From Cephalotus follicularis (lineage: Eukaryota; Streptophyta; Magnoliopsida; Oxalidales; Cephalotaceae): 64,000 bases of DNA. Positions 36,149 through 48,585 of the stretch are shown piece by piece. How positions within the stretch are numbered: the stretch's first letter is position 1; each line of letters begins with the position of its first letter. The DNA lies in contig BDDD01000372.1 of the NCBI GenBank assembly GCA_001972305.1, forward strand, positions 362,419-426,418, written 5' to 3'. A program made the translations under genes and the position numbers. Under the pieces are notes generated by a model. The model was not told the origin of the DNA, did no database searches, and saw nothing but the letters and a program-made list of their open reading frames with translations.

Positions 36149-39100
36149 TTAATCTATGCTATCAATATCCGTGTCGTCTTGACTATCAGAATCATATTTC
36201 ATCGCTCCGTCCTCCTCATCCGTGTCAGAAAGATCGTCTTCCCATTCATCTTCCTCGTCATCCTTATTGTCGTGGTATGACGTAGGATCCCTTATTTGAA
36301 CATTTGGAAGTAATACTACCTTCTCCCATTCCCCATCTCCTCGAATGGAATCCTCGCTTGCAGGACCTAAATCAGCTGCAAATGATCGTAGTGGACCGGT
36401 GACGACATCTTCTTGCAATGTCATATCCATACCCAAAGCGTCGTCATCTTCTTCTTCATAATCAGGAAGGCTGTAGGCATTTCTGGGTTTCGTTTTTATC
36501 ACAGTAACTCACCCTTTGTACCTACGATCGTTGGACACGCTGGATGCGTAGAACACCTGCACAGTTTAACTTGCTAGCATGAACGGCTCGTATGTGGGGA
36601 GTGCCATTTCTGGGTTCAGACGAACAATCCCAAACTCATCCACTCTGGTACCTCTCTCCGAAGTGTCAACCCAATCGCACTTGAAAAAAACAACTTTGTT
36701 GACTTTTCCGTAGAAATCGAGCTCCACAACGTCGACCAAGGATCCGTAGAAGTCACTACAACAATCATTCCAAGTGCTTCCCTTGATCATTACACCCCAA
36801 TTTTGAGTTGTTGAAGTCCTCGATGCATTTTTAGTGTGAAACTTGTACCTGTTGACAACGTACCCCTTCCACGACCTCACTTTTGTTGCAGGTGCACTTG
36901 CTAAATGTCGTAGACGGGCGTCAACTTCGTTGTCGTTCTTAACCTATTAAGTGTGCAATGTACACACGTAACATAGAAATCAACATCAACAATTAAAAAT
37001 CATGAAACTTACAAACGCCTTGTAGACATATTCTAGCATTACTTACACGGCTGTGAAACCATTTCACAAAGTGTGCATTGCGTTCTTATTCAATTTGGTT
37101 GGAGGTAATGCTAGGGTTTAATTCCATGACTAGTTGTTCGTACTCATTACAGCAAAGAATATAAGTGAGATACATTCAAATTTCACAATTCGTATAAATA
37201 GAGTATAAACTTAGTACAATATATATGTCTACTTACTCAACCAGAGGGGTGGCTTCATCGTAGTTCAGAAGGATGTACAAATATGCAGCCTCGTATTCTT
37301 AGTCTGTCATATGTCTGTTCTCTGTCTGGCCCATTACTTTACCGGGATGAGTAAATATGGATAGCAATCCGTTACTAGCAACGGTGCCACCATCCCAGTT
37401 TCTCTCTGGTCTATTCAGCCTCGTCGGGACATCAGGTTCGAAATAATACGAACAAAACGTTGTCAAATCGCAAACGATGTATGCCTCGGCGATCGACCCT
37501 TCTACACGATCCTTGTTCTTGACCATCTTCTTCATATCAAACAGCTCTCTGTAATTAAATATGTAATTAGAATGCATGACAAATAGATGAACTTTTTCAA
37601 AAAGAGAAACAATGAATAACTGTACCTCTCAATGGGATACATCCATGTGTTCTGAACCGGCCCACATACTTTCGCTTTGTAATCTAGGTGGACGAGAAGA
37701 TGTTCCACCGAATCAAAAAACGATGGAGGAAATATCTTCTCCATTTTGCAAATTGTTCGCACAATGTTAGTCTGGAGCAAGTCCATCTTCGCAGCACTGT
37801 TGGATGTTGAGCATATTTTTCGAAAAAAATCACTGACCTCGGCCAACAGCTCCATGATATTTCTTGGCAGGAACTCAGAAAATGCAATCCGAAGAAGCCT
37901 CTGCATGAAGACATGACAATCATGGCTCTTCAATCCCAAAACCTTACACTCTGAAACATTCACACATCGACATATGTTTGAGGCGTATCCATCCGGAAAC
38001 CTGATCTTTGTCATCCATTCACAAACTTGTTTGACTTGTTCACTGTTCAGTGAATATTTTGCTGGTGGCAATATGAACCGCCCATCCACCTCTTCTGCAT
38101 GCAGTTCAGGTCTTATTTTCAACTCTTTCAGATCAAGTCGAGCTTGTACATGGTCCTTGGATTTTCCCTTCACATTCATGACCGTGTTGAATATGCTTTC
38201 AAACACATTCTTCTCGATGTGCATGACGTCCAGCTTGTGTCTGATTAGTACTTTACTCCAATAAGGAAGTTCGAAAAAGATATTTCGCTTAGTCCAATTG
38301 TGTACTCTCCCAAACCCAGGAATCTTACAAGTGGGTACACCTTTTCCAAACACAACTTCATTCAACTTGGGGAGTTGATCCTCTACCTCTTCCCCTGATA
38401 ACCTCTCCACACCCACCTCGGTCACCTGTCGACCATTCAATAATTTTTTATTGTCTCTTCTAAACTGGTGGTCTGTGGGCAACAATTGACGATAACAGTC
38501 AAACCACGAACATTTCTGACTATGCTTCAATCTAAAACCCTTGGTCCAACCCATGCAGTAGGGACATGCCAAATGACCGTGAGTACTCCAGCCTGATAGT
38601 ATTCCATAGGCAGGAAAGTCACTAATCGTCCACATTAAAGCTGCCCTCATCTAAAAATTCTTCTTGCGCGATGCATCATAGGTTTCAACTCCAGTTTCCC
38701 ACAACATCTTCACCTCGTCAATGAGTGGACACAGAAACACATCAATATCTTTCCCTGGGCTCTTTGGTCCAGATATAATCAAGGATAAGAACATGAATGG
38801 CTTCGTCATACACAACCAATGTGAAAGATTGTATGGGAAAACAAACACAGGCCAGCAAGAGTAAACGCTACTACTGACCCCAAAAGGACAAAACCCGTCC
38901 GTTGCTATTCCTATTCTAACATTGCCAACCTCTGCAACAAACGATGGAAAAGTAATATCAAAGTTCTTCCAAGCTTCACCGTCAGTCGGGTGTACCATTC
39001 CCACTTCGTCACCGTCGTTCTCCTTCCTCTTCTTACTGTGCCACCTCATATCAGCAGATGTTTTGTCTGATTGAAACAACCTCTGAAGTCTTGGTGCCAC

Positions 39101-39882
39101 TGGAAAGTGACGCAAAACCTTGTAAGGTACCTGATTCTTTCTCTTTCCGTCACCGCTAGGTTTGAATCTAGGATGATTACACGTTGGACACTCTGTAGCA
39201 CACTTGTGCTGATCCCCGTAATACAACATACAATCATTGACACATGCATCTATCTTTTTGTAGCCTAATCCCAATGTCTTCATAATTTGTTTCAGCTTGT
39301 AATAAGACTCTGGCAACTTCTCATCTTCAGGCATTCCGCTCTTAACGATCTGAAGAATTTCCTCGGCCCCTTCGTTGGGAATCTCATACTTGGACTTGAC
39401 ATTCATGAGTCGCGTCATCATAGACAGCTTGATGTGTTTTTACAGCCATTCCACAACGGTTCGTCGGCATCCTTAATCAGGTCGTAGAACTTCTTTGCAT
39501 TGGGGTTCAAAAGTTCATCAGCCGTCTCATCATGTTCACCAGTGTCAAAATTAAACCCCCCGGCATCCATTACGAGATCAACAAAAGATTTGCTCGGACC
39601 CAAGGGGTCTGGCTACTCTACTGTATCCTGACGGCGTTCCCTCCTTTCCCCATGTTGATCCCACAACGTGTAACCCTTCTTCAACAAATGTAACCGCACT
39701 TCAGATCGAGTTCCAAACGCCCTTAACTTGCAACGGCTACAAGGACATTTTATCTTACTATCCCAGACAAAATCTTGGTTTGAAAATGCAAAATCTAAGA
39801 AATCGAGCACACCCCTGTTAAATTCCTCCATTAGTAACCCCCGGACAACCCACCTACTCATCCAACTCCTGTCAACAGACAT
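36149..39882 (-). pseudogene. TNP2-like CACTA transposase, decayed
   Basis: Domains in order on the - strand: a transposase-associated zinc-binding N-terminus at 39613-39882 (CPCSRCKLRAFGTRSEV), the Transposase_21 region at 37900-39600 (NPNAKKFYDLIKDA, CPTCNHPRFK, FPAYGILSGWSTHGHLACPY), a DUF4218-like region at about 37630-38200 (KVCGPVQNTWMYPIER), an exon at 37299-37560 (EGSIAEAYIVCDLTTFCSYY), DUF4216 at 36566-36880 (FKCDWVDTSERGTRVDEFG) and an acidic tail at 36149-36502. Breaks I see: TAG at 39613, a frameshift near 39430, TAG at 38649 where the frame resumes at once, TAA at 37299 and TAA near 37089. It would cut and transpose the element. This copy is dead. Confidence 0.85.
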
Positions 39883-40389
39883 TTTTTCTACAAGTAGGGT
39901 AGAAGATTATTATATTCAAGTATACTTTTCTCGATATGCGTTGACTGAAGTGTATCTCACCAGCTAACTCTAAAAGGTATGGCCATATCCCATTCCCGAC
40001 TACGTACCTCCACTAATATTGTTATCCCGCGTGCATAGTTCACTCCGAGAAAATTTCGGCAGCATCTCCCCACGGTTCCTCAAACACACGATTCAAACTG
40101 ATTTGATCGGTTTAATTATGCATCCGAGGAACATGTTTAAGGAGTGTAACCGAAACTTTCTTGAAGAAAACTATGTACGCAAGATAACGATATATCCTAC
40201 AGTAGACGTACCAAGTTTGGAGGTTGGCTGGAGGAGAAGAAAGAGGGCAGCGGCGACGGCGGCGGGAGGAGAGAGTCAGAGCCGCGGGAGAGAGAGGAAG
40301 GAGAGAGGGAGAGCGGCGGGAGATGAGAGAGTGAGAAAAAAGAGAGAGATGAAGAAAAAAGGAAAGTGTCAGGTTAGGTATAGGGCTAT

Positions 40390-40520
40390 CCGAGGGCATG
40401 GCGAGGGTAACGTGCCCTCGCCATGCCTTTTTTTTTCAAAAAAAAAAATTCCGGCTCAACGGCGAGGGGATTCTTAGCCCTCGCCATATGCCCTCGTCGT
40501 TGCCCTGTTTTCTTGTAGTG
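40390..40520. repeat. Right subterminal repeats and terminus of the CACTA element
   Basis: The same GAGGGCATGGCGAGGG and CCCTCGCC words as at the left end, in a shorter array, ending at the CACTA terminus. Confidence 0.8.
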
Positions 40521-41393
40521 TGCAAGGCCATGCAAATTGATCATTTAACACACGAGTGCATGCCAGGGATGCATGCAGGGTTGACACTGTTGTCTACTCA
40601 GGGGCTGTACAAGGCAAGGAATGGCACGCATGGCAGGGGAGGGCACTTCGCCTTGCATGCTCCTTGGGCACATGCCAGCCATGGAGGGCGCACCGCTCGG
40701 TGCAGGTTAGTGCGCATGGCGTGCTCCTCTACTTCTGCCAGGGCAGAGTTCAGGTATGGCAGAGGGAACAACAGTGCATGCATGGCAGAGAAGAACCAAG
40801 GGCGGCTCCTATGGCGTTGGCACCTCGACGCATGGCTTCCCAGGTGTCACCACCTCGGGCATATGGCTCCCCGGGCGTCCTCACCTTGGTTACGTGGTTC
40901 CTTGACACCTTTGGCGCGTCTCCCCGGCACCTATGGCATTTTCCAGGGGAGAGCGACGTGTGCGTTAGTAAGCTGGGCACTTCAGCCCTGGGTGTTCGGC
41001 ACCTGTGCCATGGTTGCTCAACACCTCATCACCCCGGGTGCCATTGCAAGGGAAAGCTAGGCACCCCGGTACGGATGCTCAGTGATGCGCTAAGCTCGGA
41101 CACTATCAGTGGAGCTCGGGCATGGATGGTTGGCATGGTGGCGGAGCTCGGGCATGGCAGTGGAGCTCGACACCTTGCGTCCTGACATCTTGGCTTCTCA
41201 GGCGCTTACATCCTTGGCTCTCGGCGTGCACAGGACGCATGCAATGGCACACAATGGCGCATGCCAGTGGAGACCATAGTGACGCCTTCACAAAGGGAGC
41301 CCAGCACATGGCCAAACATGCTAGGTATAATGTGGGTACGCATAGTGCAATTACCAGGAGACAAGCGCACATGCTCTTCTCTTACATTTCTAT

Positions 41394-41396
<3 letters not shown>

Positions 41397-41434
<38 letters not shown>

Positions 41435-41540
41435 CCAAACAATGATAACAGAACACGCAAATAAGCAAGCAGTAAAAGCACACAACAGACAACAACATAC
41501 ATACAATAAAACACGCATAGTAGACACACACACACACACA
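41397..41540. repeat. CA/TA microsatellites
   Basis: An (AC)n run at about 41397-41424 followed by (AT)n, and a second shorter (CA)n run near 41524-41540, both within the reverse-oriented LTR. Confidence 0.9.
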
Positions 41541-42155
41541 TAAGCTGGTAAACACTCAGACATGAAATAACCTACCTGGGGAATAGGTTGAAAACGGAGA
41601 TCGTCAATTCCTGGACTTCCTTCGATCGGGGACCGCTACACACCTTAGCTCGCCAAAATCCCTTCTTCCTTGCACAAATCTCTTGCTCCCAGGGTATGGG
41701 TATTTATATAGATGAAAGTGCATGGGACATGGGACTTCCTCAACAACACCCAACTTGTCCTCATCTTCCCACTCTCTCATTCTCTCGATTTTTCTAGATT
41801 AAAATGTGCAAGAAATGGCCAAAAGCATGTCTCCTGGGTCCCTTTCTCCTTTTATAAGCATGTGAGGAAAGTTCCAGAATTGTTGAGATAATTCTTACGG
41901 GTGCAGGCCAACTCCATGCCTTGGGCTAACCTCTCATTTGGGCCCTCTTCACTCTTTCTCTTTAAAGTCCAATTGCTATATACCATATTAAATTCGGCCC
42001 AAAGAGAATAAAACACTCACTTAAGCCCAAAGTTGTAATTAGTATTCTATTTTGGCCCGAATAAATACTTCATAATATCTTGGCCCAGTCCAAATAGGAA
42101 ATAAAATAATTACAAAGCCCAATAATAATACTTTATAATATTTAGGGCTCTTACA

Positions 42156-42487
42156 CTAGGGTTATGCCCGTGATCCTCGGGCATTTCCTTAAGGGATATA
42201 CATCAGCTCCAATTCTCACGCTGATTCCAGGACTATAAATACTAAAATCAACGATATTAACCATGCCAGCCATTTTTGCATTATAAAGAATCTATAATTC
42301 TCTGTGCATAGCCTAACTTGAGCGTCGGAGTGTCTCCGGGAGTTCAACCTCCTAGACCTACGACTTGTTTGCAATTTTGTGCAGGGAATACCATCAAACC
42401 TTCATCTCGGGCATATCGCGGCGTTTTTCTTAACAAATCAAATATTTTCACGTCAGATGACTGTTGAGAAATAATTTTTCGCATCAA
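42156..42487 (+). mobile_element. Right part of the older solo LTR
   Basis: It contains GACTATAAATACTAAAA, then ACTTGAGCGTCGGAGTGTC, a sequence typical of the R/U5 side of plant Ty3/gypsy (Tat-like) LTRs, and ends CGCATCAACA. A 7-base inverted pair CTGTTGA...TCAACAG lies at its very end. It pairs with 32789-32940. Confidence 0.5.
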
Positions 42488-42492
42488 CAGTT

Positions 42493-44330
42493 AATTTATT
42501 ATAGCAAAAAGAATAAGTATGTCTTCAAAATTCATTTAATTCTCAGCTGTCCTATCTACAGTTTCAATTTGAATAATTACTTATCTTTAAGGATTATGTA
42601 ATTCAATTGGTGAATTACATAAATATATAGTAAGGTAACTCTATCATGCTTTTAGTTTTTTAAATCTAGAGATTAGCTCCTCTGAATTTGCAGAGCAATA
42701 TCAATGTCTCTTGTTGTCACTGAGACATCGACGGAATCAACGGAGACTGAATAGCAGTGGTGTAACGTGAAGAAGTAATTTTGTCATTCACCCAGGTGCA
42801 ATCTATTTGTTACATGATAATGAAGATCATGCTTCACCAAGTATAAGGATTAGATCCAATCAGAAACGAAAATATTGACTTGTACCATTAAAAAATTGTT
42901 CAATGTATATCTGTCAAAATATGTAAAATAAACAGTAGTTGATCTTTTAATGGTTACAGAAGAAGTAGTTCCTGTTCTAACATAATATATACAATAAGAA
43001 AGTAAATGCTTTGAAGATAGGCAAGAACCCATGGCAAACCTGTATTGAGATGGATAGGTAGTTAATTAGCGCCAACAACTAGGATATTCATATCACAGGA
43101 AAACAATCGGTGGATTCTAGTTGTTTGATTGATATGTATCCTACTGTTATTAATTTAACGGTGCTTTATCTATAGCTACATTTGGTAACATTGTGAGGAC
43201 AAATATGGCCAGAGAAAGTAATGCACGACAAAGTTATCTGAAATTGTTTAGTAAATTGAATTTGTAAAAATGTTCTATGATAAGGTGTCGTATTTACCGT
43301 GTTTGATAAATATTTTATAATAGTGATGTAAATTCAAAATAATTAAAATAATCATGAAAGTGTTTTATCTTGTTTGGTAAAAGATTTACTATTTGACCAT
43401 TTGTGTACAAGAATTATTTGTATGCTCCAATTTAATTGAATATATAGTTAAGAAATCTTCTAAATATATAAAACGACATATATATCTTATTTGCCTCAAG
43501 TTTATAGATTTTTTTTATTTGTGATAATCCACTTATTTTTGTTTTGAATCAATTTTAAACTGATTGTTGAGGTGTTTCATATTTTTGATTTCTTTGTAAT
43601 TAAACATTATTTTAATGTAATATTTACTTCTAAGAAAAAAAAAAGACATATATAACCTATTTTATTTAATCAATATAGGATTGTTGATTAATAATCGTCT
43701 TTATGAAAAAAAGAGAGATAAATAGTATGCTGAATTTGTGAGCAATATTGTGATTAATCGAAGAGGGAGAATAAATGACATTTTGCTAAGTTATAATGGT
43801 TCAATTGGAGAGCAACAAAAAACCCAAATTACAACAGGAATAACGACTAATGATGATTAGACATTGCATAACATTTAATTAAGATAAACTCTCTTAAGTG
43901 GCTAAAGCCTGAAACATGAGCAAAAGGTGCATTTATACTTGGTGGTCCGAATCCCACCGTGTAATCCCTCTCCAACAATGGATTATGGAACATATAGTGG
44001 TCCCCGGGGAAAAAAAAAATTCAAAAGACAAAACTAACAATGAAACTGAAATTCCAAAAATACCCTTCACAAACATGTTCCCGCTCTATCATAACACAAA
44101 ACTGTGGTCAAATCAGATCAGATACGACGACCACCATGATGACGATGATGATGCCACTGACTAGTAGGCCCCACCCCTCCTCATCTCCTCTCTTCACTTT
44201 TAAGAATCTATCTGTCCTCCATTACCCGCAAATCAATATCAATATATCACATAAAACCAAAACACTCTAAATTCCAAAAAGGAAATAAAAAAAATACCAA
44301 ATAATATAAAAAATAGTAGTTAATTCCCTC
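42493..44330. other. AT-rich intergenic and upstream region of the EXORDIUM-like gene
   Basis: No gene or repeat boundary recognised. Confidence 0.5.
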
Positions 44331-44337
44331 TATATAA
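44331..44337 (+). promoter_or_regulatory. TATA box of the EXORDIUM-like gene
   Basis: TATATAA, 65 bases upstream of the ATG. This spacing leaves a short leader of about 30-40 bases. Confidence 0.6.
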
Positions 44338-44395
44338 ACGCGATTACAAAGCTTCTCTAACACTTTCATTCCTATTTCAAGAAAACAAAAAAATA

Positions 44396-45412
44396 ATGAG
44401 TCGGGGGTGTATCGGCGTCACCATACTTACCCTACTCCTCACCATCACTACTACTCCGGTTATTTCGTGGCGCCCATGGCCCCACCTAAAACCAAACGCC
44501 TCTGATCTCCTATACGGAGGGTCCAAAAAATTCGAGGGCTCATCAGAGTTCGTCCACTTAAAATACCACATGGGCCCAGTCCTCACCGCCAACATCACCG
44601 TCCACGCGATCTGGTACGGCGCATGGCAAAACTCACAGAAGAAAATCATCCGCGAGTTCATCAGCTCAATCTCAGACGTCAATGCTAAACACCCTTCAAT
44701 CTCAGGTTGGTGGAAGACCGCACAGTTATACACCGACCAAACTGGCGCCAACATCTCCAGTACGGTTAGGCTTGGCGCCGAGAAGAACGATCGGTTTTAT
44801 TCTCACGGAAAATCTCTCTCGCGCTTGTCTATACAGTCTGTGATCAAAAGCGCTGTGACGGCGAAAACGAAGCCGTTACCTATAAATCCCAAGAGCGGGG
44901 TTTATCTTTTGCTCACTGCAGATGACGTGTACGTCCAGGATTTTTGCGGGCAAGTTTGTGGGTTCCACTATTTTACATTCCCGTCGATTGTGGGGTTCAC
45001 GCTCCCGTACGCGTGGGTGGGTAACTCGGCGAAGCAGTGTCCCGGAACTTGTGCGTATCCGTTTGCAGTACCACAGTTCATGACGGGGTTTGAGCCGCTA
45101 AAATCACCTAACGGTGACGCGGGTGTTGATGGAATGATAAGCGTGATTGCCCACGAGATTGCTGAACTGGCAACAAACCCGTTGGTGAACGCTTGGTATG
45201 CGGGGCAGGACCCAAGTTTTCCTGTCGAGATAGCTGATCTGTGTGAGGGCATATATGGGACAGGAGGGGGTGGGTCTTATACGGGACAGTTATTGAGCGA
45301 TCATGATAATGCCACGTACAATATGCATGGGATCAGACGGAGGTACTTGGTTCAGTGGATTTGGAATATTGTTTTGAGTTACTGTACTGGCCCTAATGCA
45401 CTTGATCAGTGA
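44396..45412 (+). CDS. EXORDIUM-like protein (PHI-1 family), intronless
   Basis: A 338-residue open frame. EXORDIUM and EXORDIUM-LIKE proteins are secreted to the apoplast and are linked to brassinosteroid-dependent growth and carbon/sugar status. Their biochemical activity is unknown. Seen: a signal peptide (about residues 1-24, ending VIS), then YHMGPVLTANITVHAIWYG, WWKTAQLYTDQTGANIS, GVYLLLTADDVYVQDFCG, CGFHYFTFP, a conserved Cys cluster (QCPGTCAYPF), the HExxE-like VIAHEIAELATNP, and a C-terminus YLVQWIWNIVLSYCTGPN. The family (phosphate-induced protein 1, DUF domain) is usually single-exon and 305-340 residues, as here. It lies between transposon blocks but is itself intact, with a TATA box 65 bases upstream. 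Which EXL paralogue it is cannot be told. Confidence 0.93.
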   Translation: MSRGCIGVTILTLLLTITTTPVISWRPWPHLKPNASDLLYGGSKKFEGSSEFVHLKYHMGPVLTANITVHAIWYGAWQNSQKKIIREFISSISDVNAKHPSISGWWKTAQLYTDQTGANISSTVRLGAEKNDRFYSHGKSLSRLSIQSVIKSAVTAKTKPLPINPKSGVYLLLTADDVYVQDFCGQVCGFHYFTFPSIVGFTLPYAWVGNSAKQCPGTCAYPFAVPQFMTGFEPLKSPNGDAGVDGMISVIAHEIAELATNPLVNAWYAGQDPSFPVEIADLCEGIYGTGGGGSYTGQLLSDHDNATYNMHGIRRRYLVQWIWNIVLSYCTGPNALDQ

Positions 45413-47990
45413 AAACTTCGGTTTTTTTCTTTTTCTTTTTTTTGGGGTAATTATCTTGGTTTTGGGGTGTGGGTTTTTGTGGGGTTTGTCAATGCATAAT
45501 TAGTTAAAAAGTCATTAAGTTTGTTAAGTACATCGTTTTTATATAATAATTATTCGTATACTACTTTTGTATACAGATAGACGTCGTTCCCGCCACTTTT
45601 AAAGTGAGTTGCTGCCCTCTTGACTAGTACAATTTTTTTTATTATAGTAATATGACTACATGTCTTACTAGTAATTTTGTGGAGAATTACCCAAAAAGAT
45701 ATACTGTAGATGGATTAAGGTAGACAATTTAATGCAGAGTTTGTCTTCATATTAGTTGTACATTTGTACAATATATTCTTAGGGGATGGCTTTTGTATGG
45801 TTCATAACTTTATAGTAGCCCGCTTTGGATATGGACCACCTTATTGTATAGTTTCACATCATGATGTTATTAGAGTGAGTTTGGCTTTTTACAATCTCTC
45901 TAGCTTTGAATTTTATACTACCATAGAGAATTTTTGGCTTGGTCAATAATAGACTTCAAAGTCCAGACAGAAATACTAATAGAACATAGCTTGCATTGAT
46001 CCTACTTCACTCGTTCACTGGTCCACTCGTGTCTCGCTAAATCTTATAAATTCTAGTTCGTAGTGTCCAAGCTAGGGCCTAACAATACACTCTCTGTTCA
46101 CGTTTTGCATTCCAAACCCAATCAAGATTTTGCATTCTAATGTTGTAAGCCAGTCAAGGCATGTGGCACTGGCATCTGTTTGGGAACAAAAAACATTGCT
46201 AAAACAAAAGATAAAACAATTTAATTAGTTGGTAGAATCATGGAAAACCACAACGTAAAGGAGTGTTAATAAAATAGTTAGCATTATGCAATCTTCATCA
46301 ACTACTTCGCTCCACTATTGTGAGCATTAATTTGCCAGTGCTAGAAAACTGTTACTACTTGGCTGTGCCAGAAAAGAGGAAGCGACGCATGAAGCTTGAA
46401 CTTTAAGTTGGAAACACTAAAATGCATAAGAAAATAATCACTTGTCTTTGTCGTCGGCCCAACCCCAAAATTTTGTCATTACATGGTTAATTTCCCATTC
46501 TCCTTCCCCCCTTGAAATTTGAAGGGAATATGACAGTTGTTCATATTGTACAGTAGTTTAGCCATGTTGCTTTTTAGTTTAATCAATAAAATGCCAATTT
46601 CTTAAAAGAAACAAAGGGAAAAAAAGGGAAGGCATGTAAAGTTGGTGCAAATTGATTAAGCATTAAAAGGGGAGAGGGGACCTTGTACGGCCCAAGTCAT
46701 CCAATTTTGCACTCAACCTTGATGACAATTCAAAAACTTCGACCCTGTATTCTGTCACAGCCACTATAGTGAATAATACAATAATTATTAATTCCAGCAA
46801 TCACAGTGTTCGTTGCAAAACAACTAGGCACGCTTGTTGGCAAATGCACCTAGTCTATTATATAAAGCTTATTTCTACCATTATCAATTCATCTTTTATT
46901 TATTAGCACTTAATTAACGAGGGCACTCACATAGTCAATTGAATCTTGTTGATTTTGCCTCATTCTCAACCTATGTTTTAATGTTACCGCGTACCATTAA
47001 CTGAAACCTGTGCCATCGTTTTTTCTTTCATCATGTGCCATATTGGCGCATACCTACCATTGAATAATGCGCCTGCAAAATTGCAAGGTATTAGGTGAAT
47101 CTGAGCCCACATCCTTGCGTCCTCTGTGGTAAGCTAACCACAACAAAGACCAACCTTTAAAGCTAAAATTTATTTATGATGGTGTAAGAAAATCCCATTT
47201 ATATTGACATCCAGTACGAAATATCTGTGGCTTTGGAATTTAGGAGTTTGCCAATTATGTTTGTAATTTGGCAATGAAATAAACATAAATTGTAAAACAT
47301 TCTGAACAGTCAGATGGATCACATGACTAGATATTAGATTGTAATCTTCGTATATCAATTTTAAAATAAGAGTTTTGTTAACAAATGTCTTATGTTTGTT
47401 TGTTAAGAGTGTAATTAATATCTTTAACTATTTTGATTATTTCGTTAACATCATCATTTATTACTATTATCTTTCATTGATTAGTTCAATTTAAAAATTT
47501 ATTAATATTAATAAATTATATCACAAACAAAGTGAGCACGCACCGTCAGAGAAAATTAGTCGTTTGAGGCTTAAATCCCGTCGTTTTAAGTCACTTTAGC
47601 AGAAACCAATACAACTAGAGTGATCACTGGACGTCGTAGATTCCATACCGGCCAATCCGGTCACTAGACGTCACCTAAGTAAGTGTCATGCGCCACATGC
47701 TCCGGTGGCTTAGAGTGGGCGTCAGGAAGAAAAAAAAGGAAAGAAAATCTTTTTGAATGGCTGTGATTGCTCAGTGTTTCGATATCAATATCTTGGGTTA
47801 TCGGAGTCGGATTTATGTGGTTCAAGAATCAATCTCAAGGTTGTTGAACATTCTGGATGCAGTGAAAGAGTCATATTCGCAAGATTCGGCTCAAATTATA
47901 TGATTTCTACTGGTTAGTGTGATTTGGACTATGTTTGGGTAATCAAGGACAATTTAGAATTGGAATTGAGATTGATCAGGATAATAGGAG
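45413..47990. other. 3' flank of the EXORDIUM-like gene and AT-rich intergenic DNA
   Basis: No further gene recognised. From about 47570 the DNA may be the leader of the copia remnant that follows, but no 5' LTR or PBS was found. Confidence 0.45.
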
Positions 47991-48230
47991 TAAATGGCAG
48001 GGACTGAGAGAAGAGGTGGGGCACAACAGATGGCAGGAAAGGGTATGAGTTTTCCCGTAGCACCCTTCAATGGCCATAATGACTTCACGTTGTGGCAACA
48101 ACGGGTGAAGAATATATTGACGTGATAAGTACTGATTAAAACTCTCAAGAGGCCGACAGAGAAGCCGAAGAAGTTGATTGACGAGTCATGGTCGGATATG
48201 CGGGATTTGGCATGTAGTAGAATTAAATTA

Positions 48231-48585
48231 TAGGGTTAAATCCATTTTTGCCCCCTGAACTTTACACGTTGTGTCTCGTTGCCCCCCGAACTTTTTTTCG
48301 TGTCAAAATTGGCCCCAAACTCTTCTCCGTTCATCACCGTTGTCTTCCGTCAAATTTTTCGTCCAAAATTACCGTTAAGTGACACGTGACAGGCAATGGC
48401 GAGGGCCACGTGTCACTTAACGGTGATTTTTGCCTGCCACATGTCACTTAACGGTGATTTTGGACGGAAAATTTAACGGTGATCAACGGAGAAGAGTTTG
48501 GGGGCAACTTTGACAAGAAAAAAAGTTTGGGGGCCAACGAGACACAACGTGTAAAGTTCAGGGGGCAAAAATGGATTTATCCCTA
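48231..48585. mobile_element. Near-palindromic 355-bp MITE inserted in copia gag
   Basis: The left half (TAGGGTTAAATCCATTTTTG...) is almost the exact reverse complement of the right half over about 170 bases. The insertion is flanked by AATTA on both sides (48226-48230 and 48586-48590). Removing the element and one AATTA restores the gag reading across the site (R-I-K-L then Y-L-T-D), which proves the insertion. Confidence 0.88.

Larger units (their letters stand above)
33872..40520 (-). mobile_element. CACTA (En/Spm) DNA transposon, 6,649 bp, TGC target duplication
   Basis: The left terminus is CACTACTAAAAAAACAGGG. The right terminus, reverse-complemented, is CACTACAAGAAAACAGGG. Both continue into the same GCAACGGCGAGGG-type subterminal sequence. 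The 3-bp flanks are identical (TGC at 33869-33871 and 40521-40523), the duplication length typical of CACTA elements. The - strand carries a TNP2-like transposase gene followed by a TNPA-like gene. Both are decayed, so this copy is probably non-autonomous, although its ends look usable in trans. Confidence 0.93.
32941..42155 (-). mobile_element. Reverse-oriented solo LTR (~2.56 kb) split by a CACTA transposon
   Basis: Left + strand end TGCCACGCCCCGAACCGTGG, right + strand end GGGCTCTTACA. Read on the - strand it starts TGTAAGAGCCC and ends CGGGGCGTGGCA, the usual form of large Tekay/Del-like LTRs. After removing the CACTA insertion (33872-40523) it is ~2.56 kb, close to the other solo LTR here. 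It includes a tandem repeat at 33500-33720, GC-rich short repeats (40580-41300) and CA microsatellites. The target duplication is unclear: flanks ACCAG and (A)CTAG differ by one base only if a terminal A is shared. Confidence 0.55.

Noticed and set aside
40398..41445. Long open frames (up to 220 codons) on the + strand
   Set aside because: They cross the CACTA right boundary at 40520 and run through GC-rich low-complexity LTR sequence.
41880..42487. Single solo LTR starting TGTTGAG at 41888 and ending CAACA
   Set aside because: The 5-bp flanks (AGAAT, GTTAA) do not match. The boundary at 42155 (GGGCTCTTACA) with two interleaved LTRs fits better.
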